Assembly: GCA_021396245.1 (NCBI GenBank)
Contig: WNYE01000036.1
Location: 186,001-250,000 of the forward strand
Source of the DNA: Sporothrix humicola
Lineage: Eukaryota; Ascomycota; Sordariomycetes; Ophiostomatales; Ophiostomataceae
Direction: 5' to 3'
Length of the DNA stretch: 64,000 nucleotides
Positions 33,701 to 46,700 of the stretch are shown here, piece by piece (positions within the stretch are counted from its first letter, which is position 1; every line of letters begins with the position of its first letter). The notes under the pieces are model-generated. The model did no database searches, was not told the origin of the DNA, and saw nothing but the letters and a program-made list of their open reading frames with translations. A program made the position numbers and the translations under genes.

Positions 33701-35905
33701 AGCGCGTCCGTCAAGAGATTTTGGCTGACAACCGCAGCCGGGCTATGCGTATCATGGATGACCTGGAAGGCAAGGCAGGCAGCCAGGGCTTTGTCGACAT
33801 CCCCGAGGCCGAGTTTCAAAAGCCCGAGGGTATCGAGGGCCGCCGCATTAGCGATGAGCTGGACCGCCTGGCCGTAGTGCTGAGCACGCAGGCCGAGCAG
33901 ATGGACGAATGGCGTGAAGCTGTGGTTCAGCTTTTGCTCAAAGACCTGGTTGATGACGATGAGGACAAAGCGGGCGAGGCAGTCGAGATCACGGGTGACG
34001 AGTACGAAGATTCCACAAAAGTGCAGGACGAGATCCAGGCGTACATTACAATTCTCAAAGCCGGCATCAGCGACCGCAACAAGCTGCTCACAGGTGTCGA
34101 GCCCAGCGAGCTTGCGCTCTACGAAGAGCGCCTCGCTCTGAGAATGGCCAAAGACGAGGAAGGACCCGCGCCCGAGCTGACACTTCGCCTCTTCGCTGAG
34201 CGCCAGGCCACAATGCCGCACCCGGAAACCAGCGCCGACGTCGTGCGGTCTCTGCGCGCGAACATCTATGATTTGCGCGAGATAGCCTCTCGTCTGCGCG
34301 GCCAGCTGGCCGGCGGCTCCAGTCTCAACAACATTTCGAATCAGCGGGCACAGATGGAGCTCGAGTGTGTGACGCGGCAGCTTAAGCGTGCGCAGGACGA
34401 GCAGACTCGACAGCTCAAGGTCAATGCCGACCTTGAGAAGGAGGCCAACAAGGTCCGCAATGCCCTGAACTCCCGTATCGCCTACTACCGCCAGCTGCAG
34501 GCCGTCTCGGACATGGTCGCTCTGTATGAGGGCCCCAAGGACGAGGAGACCATTGCCGCCCAGGTTCGTGAGGAGAACAACCTGATGCAGAGTTTGGCCA
34601 AAGCCGAGGCCAAGCACAGATACTGTAAGTTGTTGTCGGACGTGTATTTTGGGTCGTTTCGCCATTTTTATGATGCTAACAAAGTCAGTGATCCATCTCA
34701 AGGAAGCCGAGTCGAAGGCGGACGAGTCGCGCATTTGTGTGATTTGCCAAACAGAATTCACGACTGGTGTCCTGACGGTCTGTGGCCACCAGTTCTGCAA
34801 GGAATGCATCACGCTCTGGTTTAAGGCACACCATAACTGCCCGGTGTGCAAGCGTAAACTGACCCTTGACAACCTGCACGACATTACGCTCAAGTCTCAG
34901 GGACTCAAAGTGACGGATGAGCACGGCGCGACCAATGGAGACACCAACGGTGAAGGGGCGGCCGGCTCACAGAACGAGCAAGAAAAACAAGGCCAGCAAC
35001 AGAAACAGAATCAGCTGGCCGAGTCTAAGAAGGGAAACATCTATGCAGCATTCAGCACGGAAAAGCTCGAGGAGATCAAGAATATTGACTTGCCCGGGCC
35101 GTCATTCACAACCAAAGTGGACACGATCGTGCGTCACTTGTTGTGGCTGCGGAGCACCGACCCAGGCGCCAAGTCGATTGTATTCTCGCAGTACCCGGCG
35201 TTCCTGGGTATCTTGGCCGAAGCATTCCGGAGGTACCGCATTGCATACTCTCGCTACACAGACCGCAACGGCATCGAACGCTTCAAGGACGATCCTAGTA
35301 TTGAGTGCTTTTTGCTTCATGCACGTGCCCACTCGAGCGGTCTCAATCTGGTGAATGCCAGCCACGTGCTGTTGTGCGAGCCTCTTCTCAATACGGCAAT
35401 TGAGCTGCAGGCCATTGCCCGTGTGCACCGTATCGGCCAACAGCACGAGACGACCGTGTGGCTCTACATTGTCGACGGCACCGTTGAGTCTTCCATCTAC
35501 GATCTGTCCGTCAAAAGGCGGATGGCGCATATGAGCCGTGGGAAACCCGCCGCCTTACAAGGAGGATCGGCGGTCAACGGTAAAGGCAAGGGCAGGGACA
35601 CTGCCGCGACCGGGACGTCTACACCCGATCTGGACAGCAATCTGGAGCTTGCCAACTCGCTCGAGATGCAGCAGGCGCAGCTGTCCAAGTTGATGAGCAA
35701 GGGCAAGATGGAGGGTGAAGAGGTGGCTAAGGCTGATCTGTGGACGTGTCTGTTTGGAAACCCAAACGCACCCCCACGCAACAACGGTGCTGTTTCTCAA
35801 AACGATGACAGGCTGCGCAACGATTTGGTTGTCCGGCGGCACCTTGCAGCGTCAGCCGCTGAAGAGCGACAGCGAGAGGGCGAGGCGTCTGGGAGTGGAC
35901 AGTAA
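30769..35905 (+). CDS. IRC20: SNF2 helicase with RING finger, IRC20/SHPRH type
   Basis: Four exons, 30769-30853, 31098-32714, 32774-34624 and 34689-35905, give 1589 residues; introns are 244, 59 and 64 nt. The helicase amino-terminal lobe has Walker A (GGILSEEMGLGKT, about residue 382), DEAQ in place of DEAH (about 529) and VTGTPVKDD. A long helical insertion with coiled-coil character (about residues 700-1180) precedes a C3HC4 RING finger at 1201-1238 (CVICQTEF ... CGHQFCKECI ... CPVCKRK). The carboxyl-terminal lobe follows: SIVFSQYPAFLGIL, HARAHSSGLNLVNASHV, and IARVHRIGQ. RING placed between the two lobes and the ARAHSSGLNL motif set IRC20/SHPRH apart from RAD5, which has an N-terminal HIRAN domain (none seen here). 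The family couples SNF2 translocase activity with E3 ubiquitin ligation in recombination and replication-stress responses. The last intron uses a CAG 4 nt after an AAG. Confidence 0.92.
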
Positions 35906-36722
35906 GGCAGTAAGGGCGGGGGTCAAAAAGCCCGAACTGCGAGGTGTGTTCCGGAAAGTGGGCACGACATACTTTATTTTTGGCATTTTGGCCCTATTGG
36001 ATTTTTGACTTGGGTTTTGATTTGATCCGATTTAATGAAAGCGGCTATGATCTTTATTTTTGGACCTGACAGGCAAAGAGCGGCCTTCTTTTTTTGACAG
36101 ATTTCGTATGATATCTTTGGACTTTTTTCTAAGCACAATACAAACGTTTCATATTACCTAGGTTTTTTTCTCTTTTTTCTTCTTTTTCTTTCTTTTGTAC
36201 TTTGGATAAGACGGAGGCATATCGGCGCAAAAGACGACGCGATCGCTCCGAACGAGTTACCAAGTATGGAAGAAGATCAGAGGATAAGAAGGCGAATGCG
36301 ACAACCGAAAGAAATACGTCGTATTAGAGAGGACAAGCTTCAGGGATACTCTCGATCCGTCGCCTGCTAAGGCTTAGCGAATGTGGCGCCTGATATGCCC
36401 TAAGCGATAGCGTCCAGGGGTGGTGGAACACGAGGCGACAGTGCTGGAAACGTCATCCACAGCCCTCCAGGGCTTAGATTAGTCAGATGGCACGAGCGCC
36501 CGCTAACACAGACGACACTCCCAAGATGCAAGGATATCACAAAGGAAACTCCGGAGCGAGAAAGTTAAACCACTGATACCGACGAGTCGACGACAGATAC
36601 GAACACCATTGCATACGACAGGAGATTTTCTAGAAAAATACCATTTGCGACGGAAAATCTATGAGCCAAACCTCATTGCGCACTGAACAGCACACCGGAC
36701 AGCACCTACCACTCTCGCCAAG
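35906..36722. other. Intergenic region, no gene seen
   Basis: 817 bp between tandem plus-strand genes. T-rich near 36100-36200 (3' side of the IRC20-like gene), more even after that. The promoter of the Zn2Cys6 gene must lie here. Confidence 0.5.
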
Positions 36723-39700
36723 ATGGACACCGATCCGAACATGGCAATGTTTGTCGACGACAACGACTACAGTGACCCCTTTTCGCTTGGGGAGGCGGCA
36801 AGCACCAGCGTTGCTGCAGCGGTAGCTGCGGCCAGTGGAAATGGAAACGGGAATGGAAATGGAACTGCGACCGGCGCCGCCTCCGCCGACAATGCCCCGC
36901 CAAAACGGACACGCGTGCTCCTCAGCTGCGCGCCCTGCCGCGTGTCCAAGCTCAAGTGCGACCGCGAGTCGCCATGCGGCAACTGCCTGAAAAAGGACCG
37001 CATCGACCTGTGCGAATATGCGCCGCGACCCAAGAAGCCCGCCAAACCAGCCAAGGGCATGGCGGCGCGGCTGCGGCGGCTCGAGGGGATGTTGCGCGAG
37101 ATGATGGACGACGACACGGCGGCCACGGCCATGTCGAGTTTTGGTGTGTCAAGCAAGGACTTGGAAAGTGGCGGGTCCAACAACGGCCACGTCGGGCAGC
37201 CGTCACTCATGTCGGTCCTGACAGAGGCCGAGGCAGAGGGCTACGACGGGACGGGAAAGCCGATTCCGACGTCGGCGACGACAGGTGGGGTCGATGGGGC
37301 CACAAACGGGAGTGGCAACGGAAGCGGAAACGGCGCAGCCGCTGCAGCTCCTGTACCAACGCAGCAGGCGCGCGGAAAGGGCCGTGTGGTGCGCGGGCAA
37401 AAGGCGACAACCTACGTGGGCGCAACCCATTTCATGGCGATGCTCGACGACATTGAAGACCTAAAGGCGTACTTTGAAGACCCGCAGAACATGCCCGAGG
37501 ACGAGTGGCACGACGGGTCGCCGTCGGCGGGCGATTCGCCGGAACAGCTGATGCTGGGCGGGCAGCAGCCACGGAGCCGGATCGAGCTGCTGGCCGTCAT
37601 GCCGCCGCGGCCAATCGTCGACCGACTGATTGTCCGCTACTTTGGCTCCAACACACCGACACAGCGTAAGCCACCTTGCGTCCTGGTATAGCAAAAAGAT
37701 GAATATTTACTAACCTGCCTTAGACACCGTCCATCGCCCGTCGTTCTCGCGCAAGTACAAGGCGTTCTGGCAGGACCCGGCCAACGCAGATATTGACTTT
37801 CTGGCCGTGCTGTTTATCATCCTGGCCCTGGGCGTGCACTTTTCCACATTTTCGGCGCCGCACGAGCTCGAGCTGGACGGCACAAACATGACACCTGCTG
37901 AGAGGTACCGAGTCTATCGGGGCGCAGCTTCAGCAGCTCTTGCACTCACCAAGTTTTCCAATCCGAATCTGCACACGATCCAGGCGCTGCTCATGTTTGC
38001 AGAGACCGAGTTCCTGGTGAACCGCCTGACCCAGACAAACTGTTTCCTGCTGCTCGCCGTCTGTATTCGGCTCATGCTCAAGATGGGCCTGCACCGCGAT
38101 CCCAGCCGGCTGCCGACCATTTCGGCCTTTGAGGGCGAGATCCGCCGCCGCCTGTGGAACCTGGCCATCCAGATCGACCTGATCGTCTCGTTTTACTTGG
38201 GCCTGCCCAGCATGATCCATGGCATTCCCAGCGACACCAGTCTGGCCCATAACCTGTTGGATGAAGACTTTGACGAGGATTCGCCTGTCTTGCCGCCGCC
38301 ACGTCCGGACTCGGAATACACCGTCATGAGCTACCCCATCTTCAAGAGCATGGTCTGCCGCATCTTTGGGCAGGTCGCCCGCCTCGCCCACACCCTGACA
38401 CCGCCCAAATACGCCGAGGTACTGCGCACCGACCGCTTGCTGGAGGATAAATGGAGGCAGATCCCGTCTTACATGAAGGTCCGCCCGCTCGGCGACTGTG
38501 TGGCTGATCCGCCGATGCAGGTTGTCCAGCGGTTCGGCTTGGCCTCCTTGTACCAAAAGAGCCGCTGTGTGCTGCACCGACCGTACCTGGTGGAGGCCGT
38601 GCCGCTGCCCGAACATGCTTATTCAAGGAAGACCTGTCTGCAGTCGGCACTGACACTACTCGCTTACCACGAAGCCATTCACGAGGCGACGCAGCCCGGC
38701 GGATTGCTCTATCACATCGGCTGGTTCATTACGGGACTGGGCATGCATGATTTCCTGCTGGCGGCCATGATTGTCTACTTGGTCGTGCAGAACGACAACC
38801 TGTTCGAGTCGGAGCTGCTGACAAGCCGCGACGGTGTCGGGAGTAGCCACAAGGGGAGTGTTGATGCGACCACAGCAACGCCGTCTACGGGCCCGGCAAC
38901 CGTTGCCAGCAACGGGAGTGGCCCGTCCGTCGCCGGAACGACGGCCACCTCGTCTACAGGCGCCTCTGGGTCGACTGACTCTAGCGGTGCACCCGCTTTC
39001 GACTATGATACACCACCTGCATTGCCTGTCGAGCGCAACAGCCTGATCGAACTGCTGCGCCGCTCGCACCACATCTGGGCCGACGTCGCCGAAAAGAACA
39101 GCGACACCATCAAGGCTGCCGACCTGCTGAGCGTCATGCTGCGCAAGATTTACGCCCGCGAGCTCAGGGAGAACGGCAGCCCGCCCGACTGGACGCCACC
39201 GCAAGACCACCGGCAGCAGGAGCAGCAGAGACCGCAGCAAAAGGCGCAGACAGCTTCGCGGCAGTCTTCCCAGCCGTCTCAGGCGTCGCATCCCTCCCAA
39301 TCGTCACAGCCCCAGCCGGCATCCATGCTCGGCCAAGATCCAGGCGTCGTGGGCGGCATCCCTCCTCTGTCAGAAGCCACCCTGCGTAGTCGTAAGTTTG
39401 ATCACCCCCATTGTTATTTCTGTCATGTACATGCTAACAGTCTAGTCGGCCTACAAGAGACAATGTCTACGCCTGAAGGGCTTGGCCCCAGCCACTCTCA
39501 CGCTCTGGGCAACCCGCCCCTCGACATCACCGCCACCGACGCCCAGCTGGGATTTTCCCGGCGCGACCTCGTGCCGCCGTCCCAGCTGCCCGCCGGCGCC
39601 ACCAACAACATGGCCGCCCCGTCGCGCTACGACTCGTGGATTCCCTTGTCGCTGGACGCGCTCGACTGGGGCTCCGTCGACAATGGCATCCGCGTCATCC

Positions 39701-39801
39701 AGAGCCAGGACAGCGAGTGGACCGCCGAGAACTCGGTCATCAACGACATCAACTATGCCGCCGCCGGCATGTGGGACCAGCCGGACGGGGCGCTGTTGTA
39801 G
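36723..39801 (+). CDS. Zn2Cys6 transcription factor with fungal-specific TF domain
   Basis: Three exons, 36723-37665, 37724-39391 and 39446-39801, give 988 residues. The zinc cluster is Cys69-x2-Cys72-x6-Cys79-x5-Cys85-x2-Cys88-x8-Cys97 (SCAPCRVSKLKCD ... PCGNCLKKDRIDLCEY). A basic linker and short coiled coil (MAARLRRLEGMLREMM) follow. The fungal-specific TF domain (middle homology region, about residues 320-600) starts at HTVHRPSFSRKYKAFW and includes FCLLAVCIRLMLKMGLHRD-like and FEGEIRRRLWNLAIQIDL segments. The carboxyl-terminal part has Ser/Thr- and Gln-rich stretches. It is expected to bind CGG-type sites in the nucleus; targets are unknown. Intron 1 is 58 nt. Intron 2 keeps frame only if TCTAG (39445) is used, not the CAG five bases upstream. 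Confidence 0.92.
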
Positions 39802-42800
39802 ACGGAACGGCGGACGGAGAACGGAGCACAAAGTGCGACGTCGATGTGCGGTGCACTCTTACATTAGTCAGTACCGCCAAGACCCTTACGGCCACTCTTC
39901 TCGTCAGCTGTACAACGTGTACCTGCTTGAGCTTCTGTTGGCTACAAATTTTTGAATAATCTCGATTATCTCGTCTCCCCCCATTTTAGGTCCCGTTTTC
40001 AATGTGGTCCCTCCGTGGATCTCCCACCCTCGAACTGCCCCATCGGGAGAGGACCATGGAGGCCACAATGGAGAACCACAAATGGAGCAAAGAGGAGAAA
40101 TTCGAGAAATTTCAAAACAGACTCCAACAAACCCCAGTTTTCGCGGAGCTACACTTGACGGGCTTGACGGGCACGGAAGGTGCAAAGAGTGGGTAACCTC
40201 ACAAAAAGTAGGAGACCGCCCTCCTCCGAGCTCCGAAGACTTTGAAGACTTGACGGCGGCGATCAGAATGCGTCAAAATGCCAAAAAATCTTGTGCAAAT
40301 TCAAACAGGAAAAAACGACAGCCTTGCCTCCAAGAAGATATGTCTAATTTCATATGATAATATGAAAGCCTGGGTCTACATTCGCCTTCGATACTCGTAT
40401 CGAAATACGGAGTTGAATACGCCAGGCAAACTCTGCTTCTTACACGCACAAAATCTGTGGAGCATTTATACGGAGCACACGGAAGACATGGAAACTCGCC
40501 CGCATTACAACAGACAGGCCAATTCATAGCAATGGATATCAAAGAGCCAGACTTTGGACTAGCCGTGTATGCTTGTACATTCCGAGTACAGACTGTTACC
40601 TCAATCCTGCTCGGCCGAGCTGGCCGGCCGCCGTCCAGAAAAAGCTTGCATCTTGCGGTGAACAACGTCTCCACGACGACACAGGACGGGAGCACACAAG
40701 CTCAAACTTCATGGCTAGAAGGTATTGGTGTTCTAGAAACCAACACGCGGAGGTTCGTGGAGGGCATACTGAGCAGCACCTAGAAAACGGCGGTCGTCGA
40801 ATTAAATTTAATTCAAATTTAATTACTAAAATACACCTCAATCCCACTCACCCAATTCCAGACATCTTCTTTACCCTTTCCCTTACAGTTGTGCAAGAGG
40901 TTTGTCAAACCGTGCTCTATCCCGCCAGTATCCCACGGCAGGCAAAAAGCATTACACAAAATATGTCTTGTGCAGCGTCATTGAAGTCATCAAGCACCAC
41001 GAATGCTGAGATGCTGAATAGCGACCACTCAGAAGCCCAGGTCACTGATAAGCCTTGTTGACAGCTTTAGCGGACCAATCAGAGCCCTTGGATTCAACAG
41101 GCTTTCAAACCTCCGCGGAGATGCCCGTCAACACGCTAGCAAAACGTTCAAGCCGCCATCGACCGTTTTCGTTTTCTGGGTTTTCGCTCTCTCTTTTCAC
41201 AGTTTTCTTGAGCAGAGTGCCCTGTATTTTCAGCGCGAGCTGCGAAGGAAGACGCCGTTTGTACGTAATCGAAACGTTGGCCGGCCCGCTTTCTTCCCTT
41301 TTCTCTTTCTTTTTTCATCCTCCTTTTCTCTCTCCACGCCACCGGTTTCCAATGGTTTTTTTTCCTGCGCACTGCTTTGTCTTGCACGGCTCCCTGCTCT
41401 GTCCCTCTTTCTTTGTGTAATGGAAACTGCCTTGCATGGCAAAACGCTGCATTCTGTTTCGCTGCCGCCCTTGTTGTTAGTTATTGCTTTAGACAACGTT
41501 TAGACAACACTTCAGCCTTGGACCTATCACGATCGCTGATAAGGGAAGAAGAGAAAGTTTTTTTTGCAACTGCAAGCCGTTTGACATCGTCAGACAAGAA
41601 TGTCTCTATTTTTGACTTATTTTCTGGCTTCTGTCCTTCTCCCAAAGCAATCTATAACGAGATGGAATCCACTTGCTGCCGCGCTCGTGACCTGAAGATC
41701 CAGTCCGCTGGCCCATTTGCAATTTCTGATCCCCTCTGACGTCTTGCTCGCACGTTTTTCATGTCGTAAGAGCCCCTCTCTTGGGCCGTGGGATGCCCAA
41801 AAAGACCCCAAAAGACGTGTTGACGATGCCTTGCCGATGGATGTCGATAGTCAGAAAGCCAGCGATTTTGGTGCTGTTTGGTGCTCACGTGCCTGTCCTA
41901 CCGCGTTAAAAAGCAAATCCCTTTTCGGGTGGGGCCATTCAGCAACCAAAAGCAAATCCCGGCCGTCTGGCAAGAGCAAGACACCACAACGACACAGCAA
42001 AGGAAGGAGCCAGGGCGTGCTGTTAGAAAGATACTGAGGATTACGAGTACGGAGTACTCCTCCCTAGAGAAAGAGCTTTGATCTCATTGGGGAAGTCGCA
42101 CCCGGCGTGCAACACCGCCCGTATTACCAGTCCGTCCAAAGTCGATGACCATCTCTTATCAATGATACCAATTAGGAAGTTGCCAACATGCACACAGACT
42201 CTGTACAACTTACTGGAGTACTCTTGCAAGACAGTCAAGACTTGTCTCGCCTGCCAAGCCACAGAGCCTCAGGCGTTCTGTTCAGTACCTGAACGTGAAC
42301 GGGCTCGACTAGGTACTGAGAGGGACTGAGGTGCGCTCACAATCGCGCCTTCCCCGATATACCCGCTCTCCGTTTTTGACGATCGACCGAAATCGACGAA
42401 TCGAACGAGGGGAAGGGGCGAGTTGCACATGGGGGCAATTGCCTGCGAGATGGGCTTGGAGGCCAAGACTCTCTACTTTTGGTATGGGCCAGGCCAGGCC
42501 CCAGCCCAATTTTAGCTGTTCCCCATGCCGTTTTCTGATATCCCACTCTGCAATGTATCGCAGATAATGATAAGAAGACGCTCTGATAGAGATACTGATC
42601 CTGATACAGCGAAACACACCGACATTATCGCTGCATCACAGCACCAGCACAGCTTTATCGCGACCGCCGTGGGGATCTTGATAATGACTCCAGCCTATTC
42701 CGTAAACCCTCCACTGGAATACTGGATCGTGCCTGCCAATTCCATTCTCTCCCACGAAAGCTGCAAGCTTCGTTATCAGTAAACAGACCAACGTAGAGAT

Positions 42801-43700
42801 ACGCAGTATGGGGGGAAAGAGCGAAGAGGATAAGGAAGTAAGGAAGGAAAGAGCTATCCACGACCATAAAATGGGACAGGTCCCCGTTTGTACTGGTATC
42901 TTGAAGCTTTCGAAAGCAAGGTTCTTTATAATTCTCGACAACAATACCTTTTGGCCGTAATATCTGACACCAATCTCTCCGTTCACCAGCTTCCTAGTCG
43001 CCAGCTTCTACTCCGTACGATCGCGCCATCCCACTTTCAACATGTTTCCCAGATGCGGTGAAACTGAAAGGATTTTCTTTCGCTCCTCTGTTCGGCCGAT
43101 TTTTTATTTTTTGCCTCGTTTTCCTGGACAGGACCTTGTCCATGGCCACAGGGGACGGGGGGTGTTGAAGTTCAACATGCTCCGTACTGAGTGTACAATA
43201 CCCAATGCCCAGCCCAGCCCACCAAGCTCGTTCAGCCAATTCGCCAATTCGCAGCTCTCTTTTACCTAATCTCAACCCCCCTTTCTCCGTTGGTGCCCCT
43301 TCGACAAGACAACGTCACGCATCGCTCTTGCCCTGGACATATACTGTGTACGAGTAATGCACCTGCACTTTCTCTTCCGAAAACAAGGGAGGAGGCAAGC
43401 CAGGGAGAGAAAGAGACAGGCGACACTCCCGAGACGCTTATCCCACAGAGCCCGGGCCGTCATAGGTACCAAGGAGCAGGAATACAGGGGAATCAATTGG
43501 AGAAGGGGAGGTAGCGATTCGCTGTTCGCAACTCGCTGGATCTTTCCCAGTCCTAGTCTGGCCCTGGAGCACGTTTTTGCAGTGCAGATGTTCTCCGACT
43601 TATTACTAGAGGCACGAAAAAGTTTTCCTGTCCTTTTTTCGGGGTATCAGCTGGGAGCACGTTGACTCGCGGTTTCCTCTTTTGCTTCCCCGGGTTCCTC
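39802..43700. other. Long intergenic region, no supported coding gene
   Basis: 3.9 kb with no recognisable protein. Open frames are below about 165 codons and overlap on both strands. It contains three copies of the TACTCCGTAC-type motif (42047-42057 as GTACGGAGTAC, 43009-43018, 43180-43187), a GATA-rich cluster (42563-42683), a CCAAT box at 41075 and a short AT palindrome near 40800-40825. Confidence 0.45.
42563..42683. promoter_or_regulatory. Cluster of GATA-factor sites
   Basis: Eight GATA cores lie within 121 bp: forward at 42563, 42569 (GATAAG), 42585, 42591, 42603 and 42680, and reverse (TATC) at 42626 and 42656. GATA-type nitrogen regulators (AreA/Nit2) bind pairs of such sites. The next gene downstream encodes an Nmr protein, a partner of that regulator, but its ATG is 5 kb away, so a link is only inferred. 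Confidence 0.35.
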
Positions 43701-46700
43701 AAATCAGACTGTTCATTTCATCCCACAAGGAAAGTGCGAACTGCAGTCTGATGCAGTATAGTGGACCGACACCAGGAAGGCACGGCTGCTATCTTTCCCT
43801 CGTTCGTTCTTTCCCCATTTTGCCTTGTCTCCTCGCCTTATCCCCCTATTTTTGAGTTTTTGCCTTTTGCGTTTTTGCCATCCTCATTCTTCCTTTGTTC
43901 GGTCTTCCCCATCTTCTTTGACCCTGCAATTTTTTCTTACGACCGCCTGCTTTTTCAACTTTCCCATCCTACAAGAGCGCCAGTGCCGTTAGAACTTTTT
44001 TTCTCCTTTGTCAATTTACGTTCGTCATTCTTGCGATCCCGGCGCCTTTCAGCCAATCACAGCCCGTGCGCATACATCGAAATCCCTTATCAGATTCGCC
44101 AGAGCGCAAAACGGCACACCCCTGCGCATCCATCCTCCCCTCCTTCTTCGTCCACTGTCTCCACGATCCCTCCTCTACTTGCATAGAGCTGGCATACTGA
44201 GAACACGGGCACGGAACTCTGTACCGCATACGCCGACCTTGACCAAAAATTAAGTCAGGAAAAAGAAAGAGGAAACAGGAGTCTATTGAGTATTCAAACG
44301 AGCCGCCACACGCTCTCCAAGATTCCTGTTGCTACGTTCCCTCACACCGATACCCGCTTGTGACTCGCCCTGCTCGTTTCCCCTCTGCGAACAGTGGTGT
44401 GGTCCGTCCGTCAGGTCAGCCTAAAACGGTCACACTATTTCCAGACACAGGCGCAGATTGCGAGAGCAGATTGCGACATCGCACAACGATTAAACGACCG
44501 GCTCGCACACTCATACACTTGCACGCTTGCAACACACTCACGCCTGCCACAGCCTTTCCATCTTTTACACTTTCGAAGCTTTATCTTTCCTTTCTTTCGA
44601 GACAATACCTGCCGCTTTGGGTGGCACAAACACTTTTCGTCTTCGAAAAAGAGATCAGCATCTGTTGTCTATTCATCTGCCTTGATTTTCCGCTTTCTTA
44701 TTTTCCCATATCTCTTGTCAACATCCTTTTTCTCCTTGATCATCTCCTTTGGCCTCTACCTGGCCCGTGCTGGCCACTTAAACAAGGTAAGCAACCGTCT
44801 TTTTATTTTCCTTATCTTGAACTGCCCAGAGAGCCCAGAGCCGTGCAACACCGCGTCTGCAGCCTTTTCATGCAACAACACCATTATCATATCTCTCTCG
44901 CGTTTTCGTTGATACTATCTCTTGATTGCCTTTTTGTCTTGTCTCCTCTTTACCCCGTGTTTTCGTTTTTCTTTTCTTTTTTTTTCTTATTCCCCTCCAT
45001 CGCGGTCCCTTTTCTCCCCAATCACTTTTTGACTCCGCCTTCCCATCACCTCCACATCTCCATCCGAACAACGCATCTGGCCCGCGTCTTTTGGGCTGCA
45101 TTTGTTTCTTTTTGCCCAGCCCACCACCATACTCCAGAAGCTCTATACGCTTAGGTCCCTGAGATCTCACTTCCTGGGCCTCGCTCGATTGGTTCAACAA
45201 GACGACCCCCCAGCATCCTGCCAGCATCACACGACACTTCGTCACGTCGGATCTTCCCCTACGGCTGGGCTCATATATTTCGTGCAGGGAGTCATTCTTT
45301 TCGGGAATCAACCGGCCGGCAACGCGGACAGCAAGAAAAGCAAAGCCACGTCAATCCGTCAAGCAACTGGTGCATATGAGGACAGAAAAACAAACCCGCC
45401 TGGACTCGAAAATTAAAAGCAATAAAAAGGCCACGAAAAACGATAGCAAGTACGACGACACGCAGCATCGTGACGAACGGTAGACGAAAAAAATCGACCA
45501 CGAGGACAGTATTGAGTCCCGCTAGTCCTGCGCTACTCCCTGGCTCTCATTGCACTTTGACGCCCGTCTCGACCCTGCGTCCAGCCGGCCCGAGGAGCTC
45601 AGAAGAGGCACTGCCAGTACGACATACAAAAACTCACGATAGTTCTCGTCCAACTCCTTTCTCGCGTGCCCGCCTCCCCTGGTCTCCCCCCTCTTCTCGC
45701 TTCTCATTTCCCTCCACTTTTCACACATTTTCGTCGCAAGCACTGCCCTCTGCAGCATCTATCAATCTCATACATTTTTTTCTCCCCTCTGGCTTTCGTC
45801 ACGTTGTTGCTCAGCCTTCAACTCTGAGGCATCTATCTGCTTTTTTTTTCGGCTTCCTGCTCACACCCACAGCTTCACACCACGACTGCGTCCTGTTTGC
45901 GCCGATTGGCTCGCGTCAAATAAATCGCAAAACGTTCCAGCCTTCGAACAACACCACCTAACCGCAATCTCTTGTAAGTAGCCTCAAGGCGACGCCGCTT
46001 GTTAGCAGCTTTGTTTTTTTCACTTTTGCCTTTTTTTGCTTTATTTTTCTCGCTCCACCATTCCATCTCCTCTTCTCCACAATCTGCAGCATCACCCCTC
46101 CCATCAATATTTCCCTACCACCCCTCTACTACCCCCATTCACCGGCATCTCCCTCCTCCCCATCCTTAGCCCTACACCGGTCCATCTCCCCTATTTTGGC
46201 CTTCTTTCGACTGCCAAGACCAAGGCACTAGCAGCTCGGTCGGGGTGTATCGTCAGTTTGCGCTTTCGATTTTTTTTATGGCGAGCCAGCTTGGTGTCTC
46301 CATTTCACCGTCTCGAACGTCCCCCGGTTCTACGCCGACACAGGTCCATGCCCTGCCTGAGCGCTTGTGGATAGCCCTGCCCAGACACCATATCATCTAA
46401 TTCCATACCATACCCCTCCGTTACCATCACGTTCTCACCCTCAATCATATCGTCATGTCATATCATCTTTCTGTGTTTTTGTGATCTTATGTTCCTGTTC
46501 AGTTGGGCATAAATGTCGCCATGACATCGTCATCCTATCTATGTTCCCACTGCAGGGTCCATCCATCCACACATTATACCTTTCCCTCGACCATCTGGCT
46601 ACCATCGGCTTGCATGTTTTTGGTCAGATACTCCCTCTTACCCAGCCATGTCCTCTCTACCTCGCTCGTTGTCCATGGCCAGGCCTAGGCGTCCATGCTT

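Noticed and set aside
44360..45154. 264-codon plus-strand open frame in the C/T-rich leader
   Set aside because: Pyrimidine-rich sequence gives a Ser/Leu/Phe/Pro-rich translation with no domain; it fits leader sequence of the Nmr gene.
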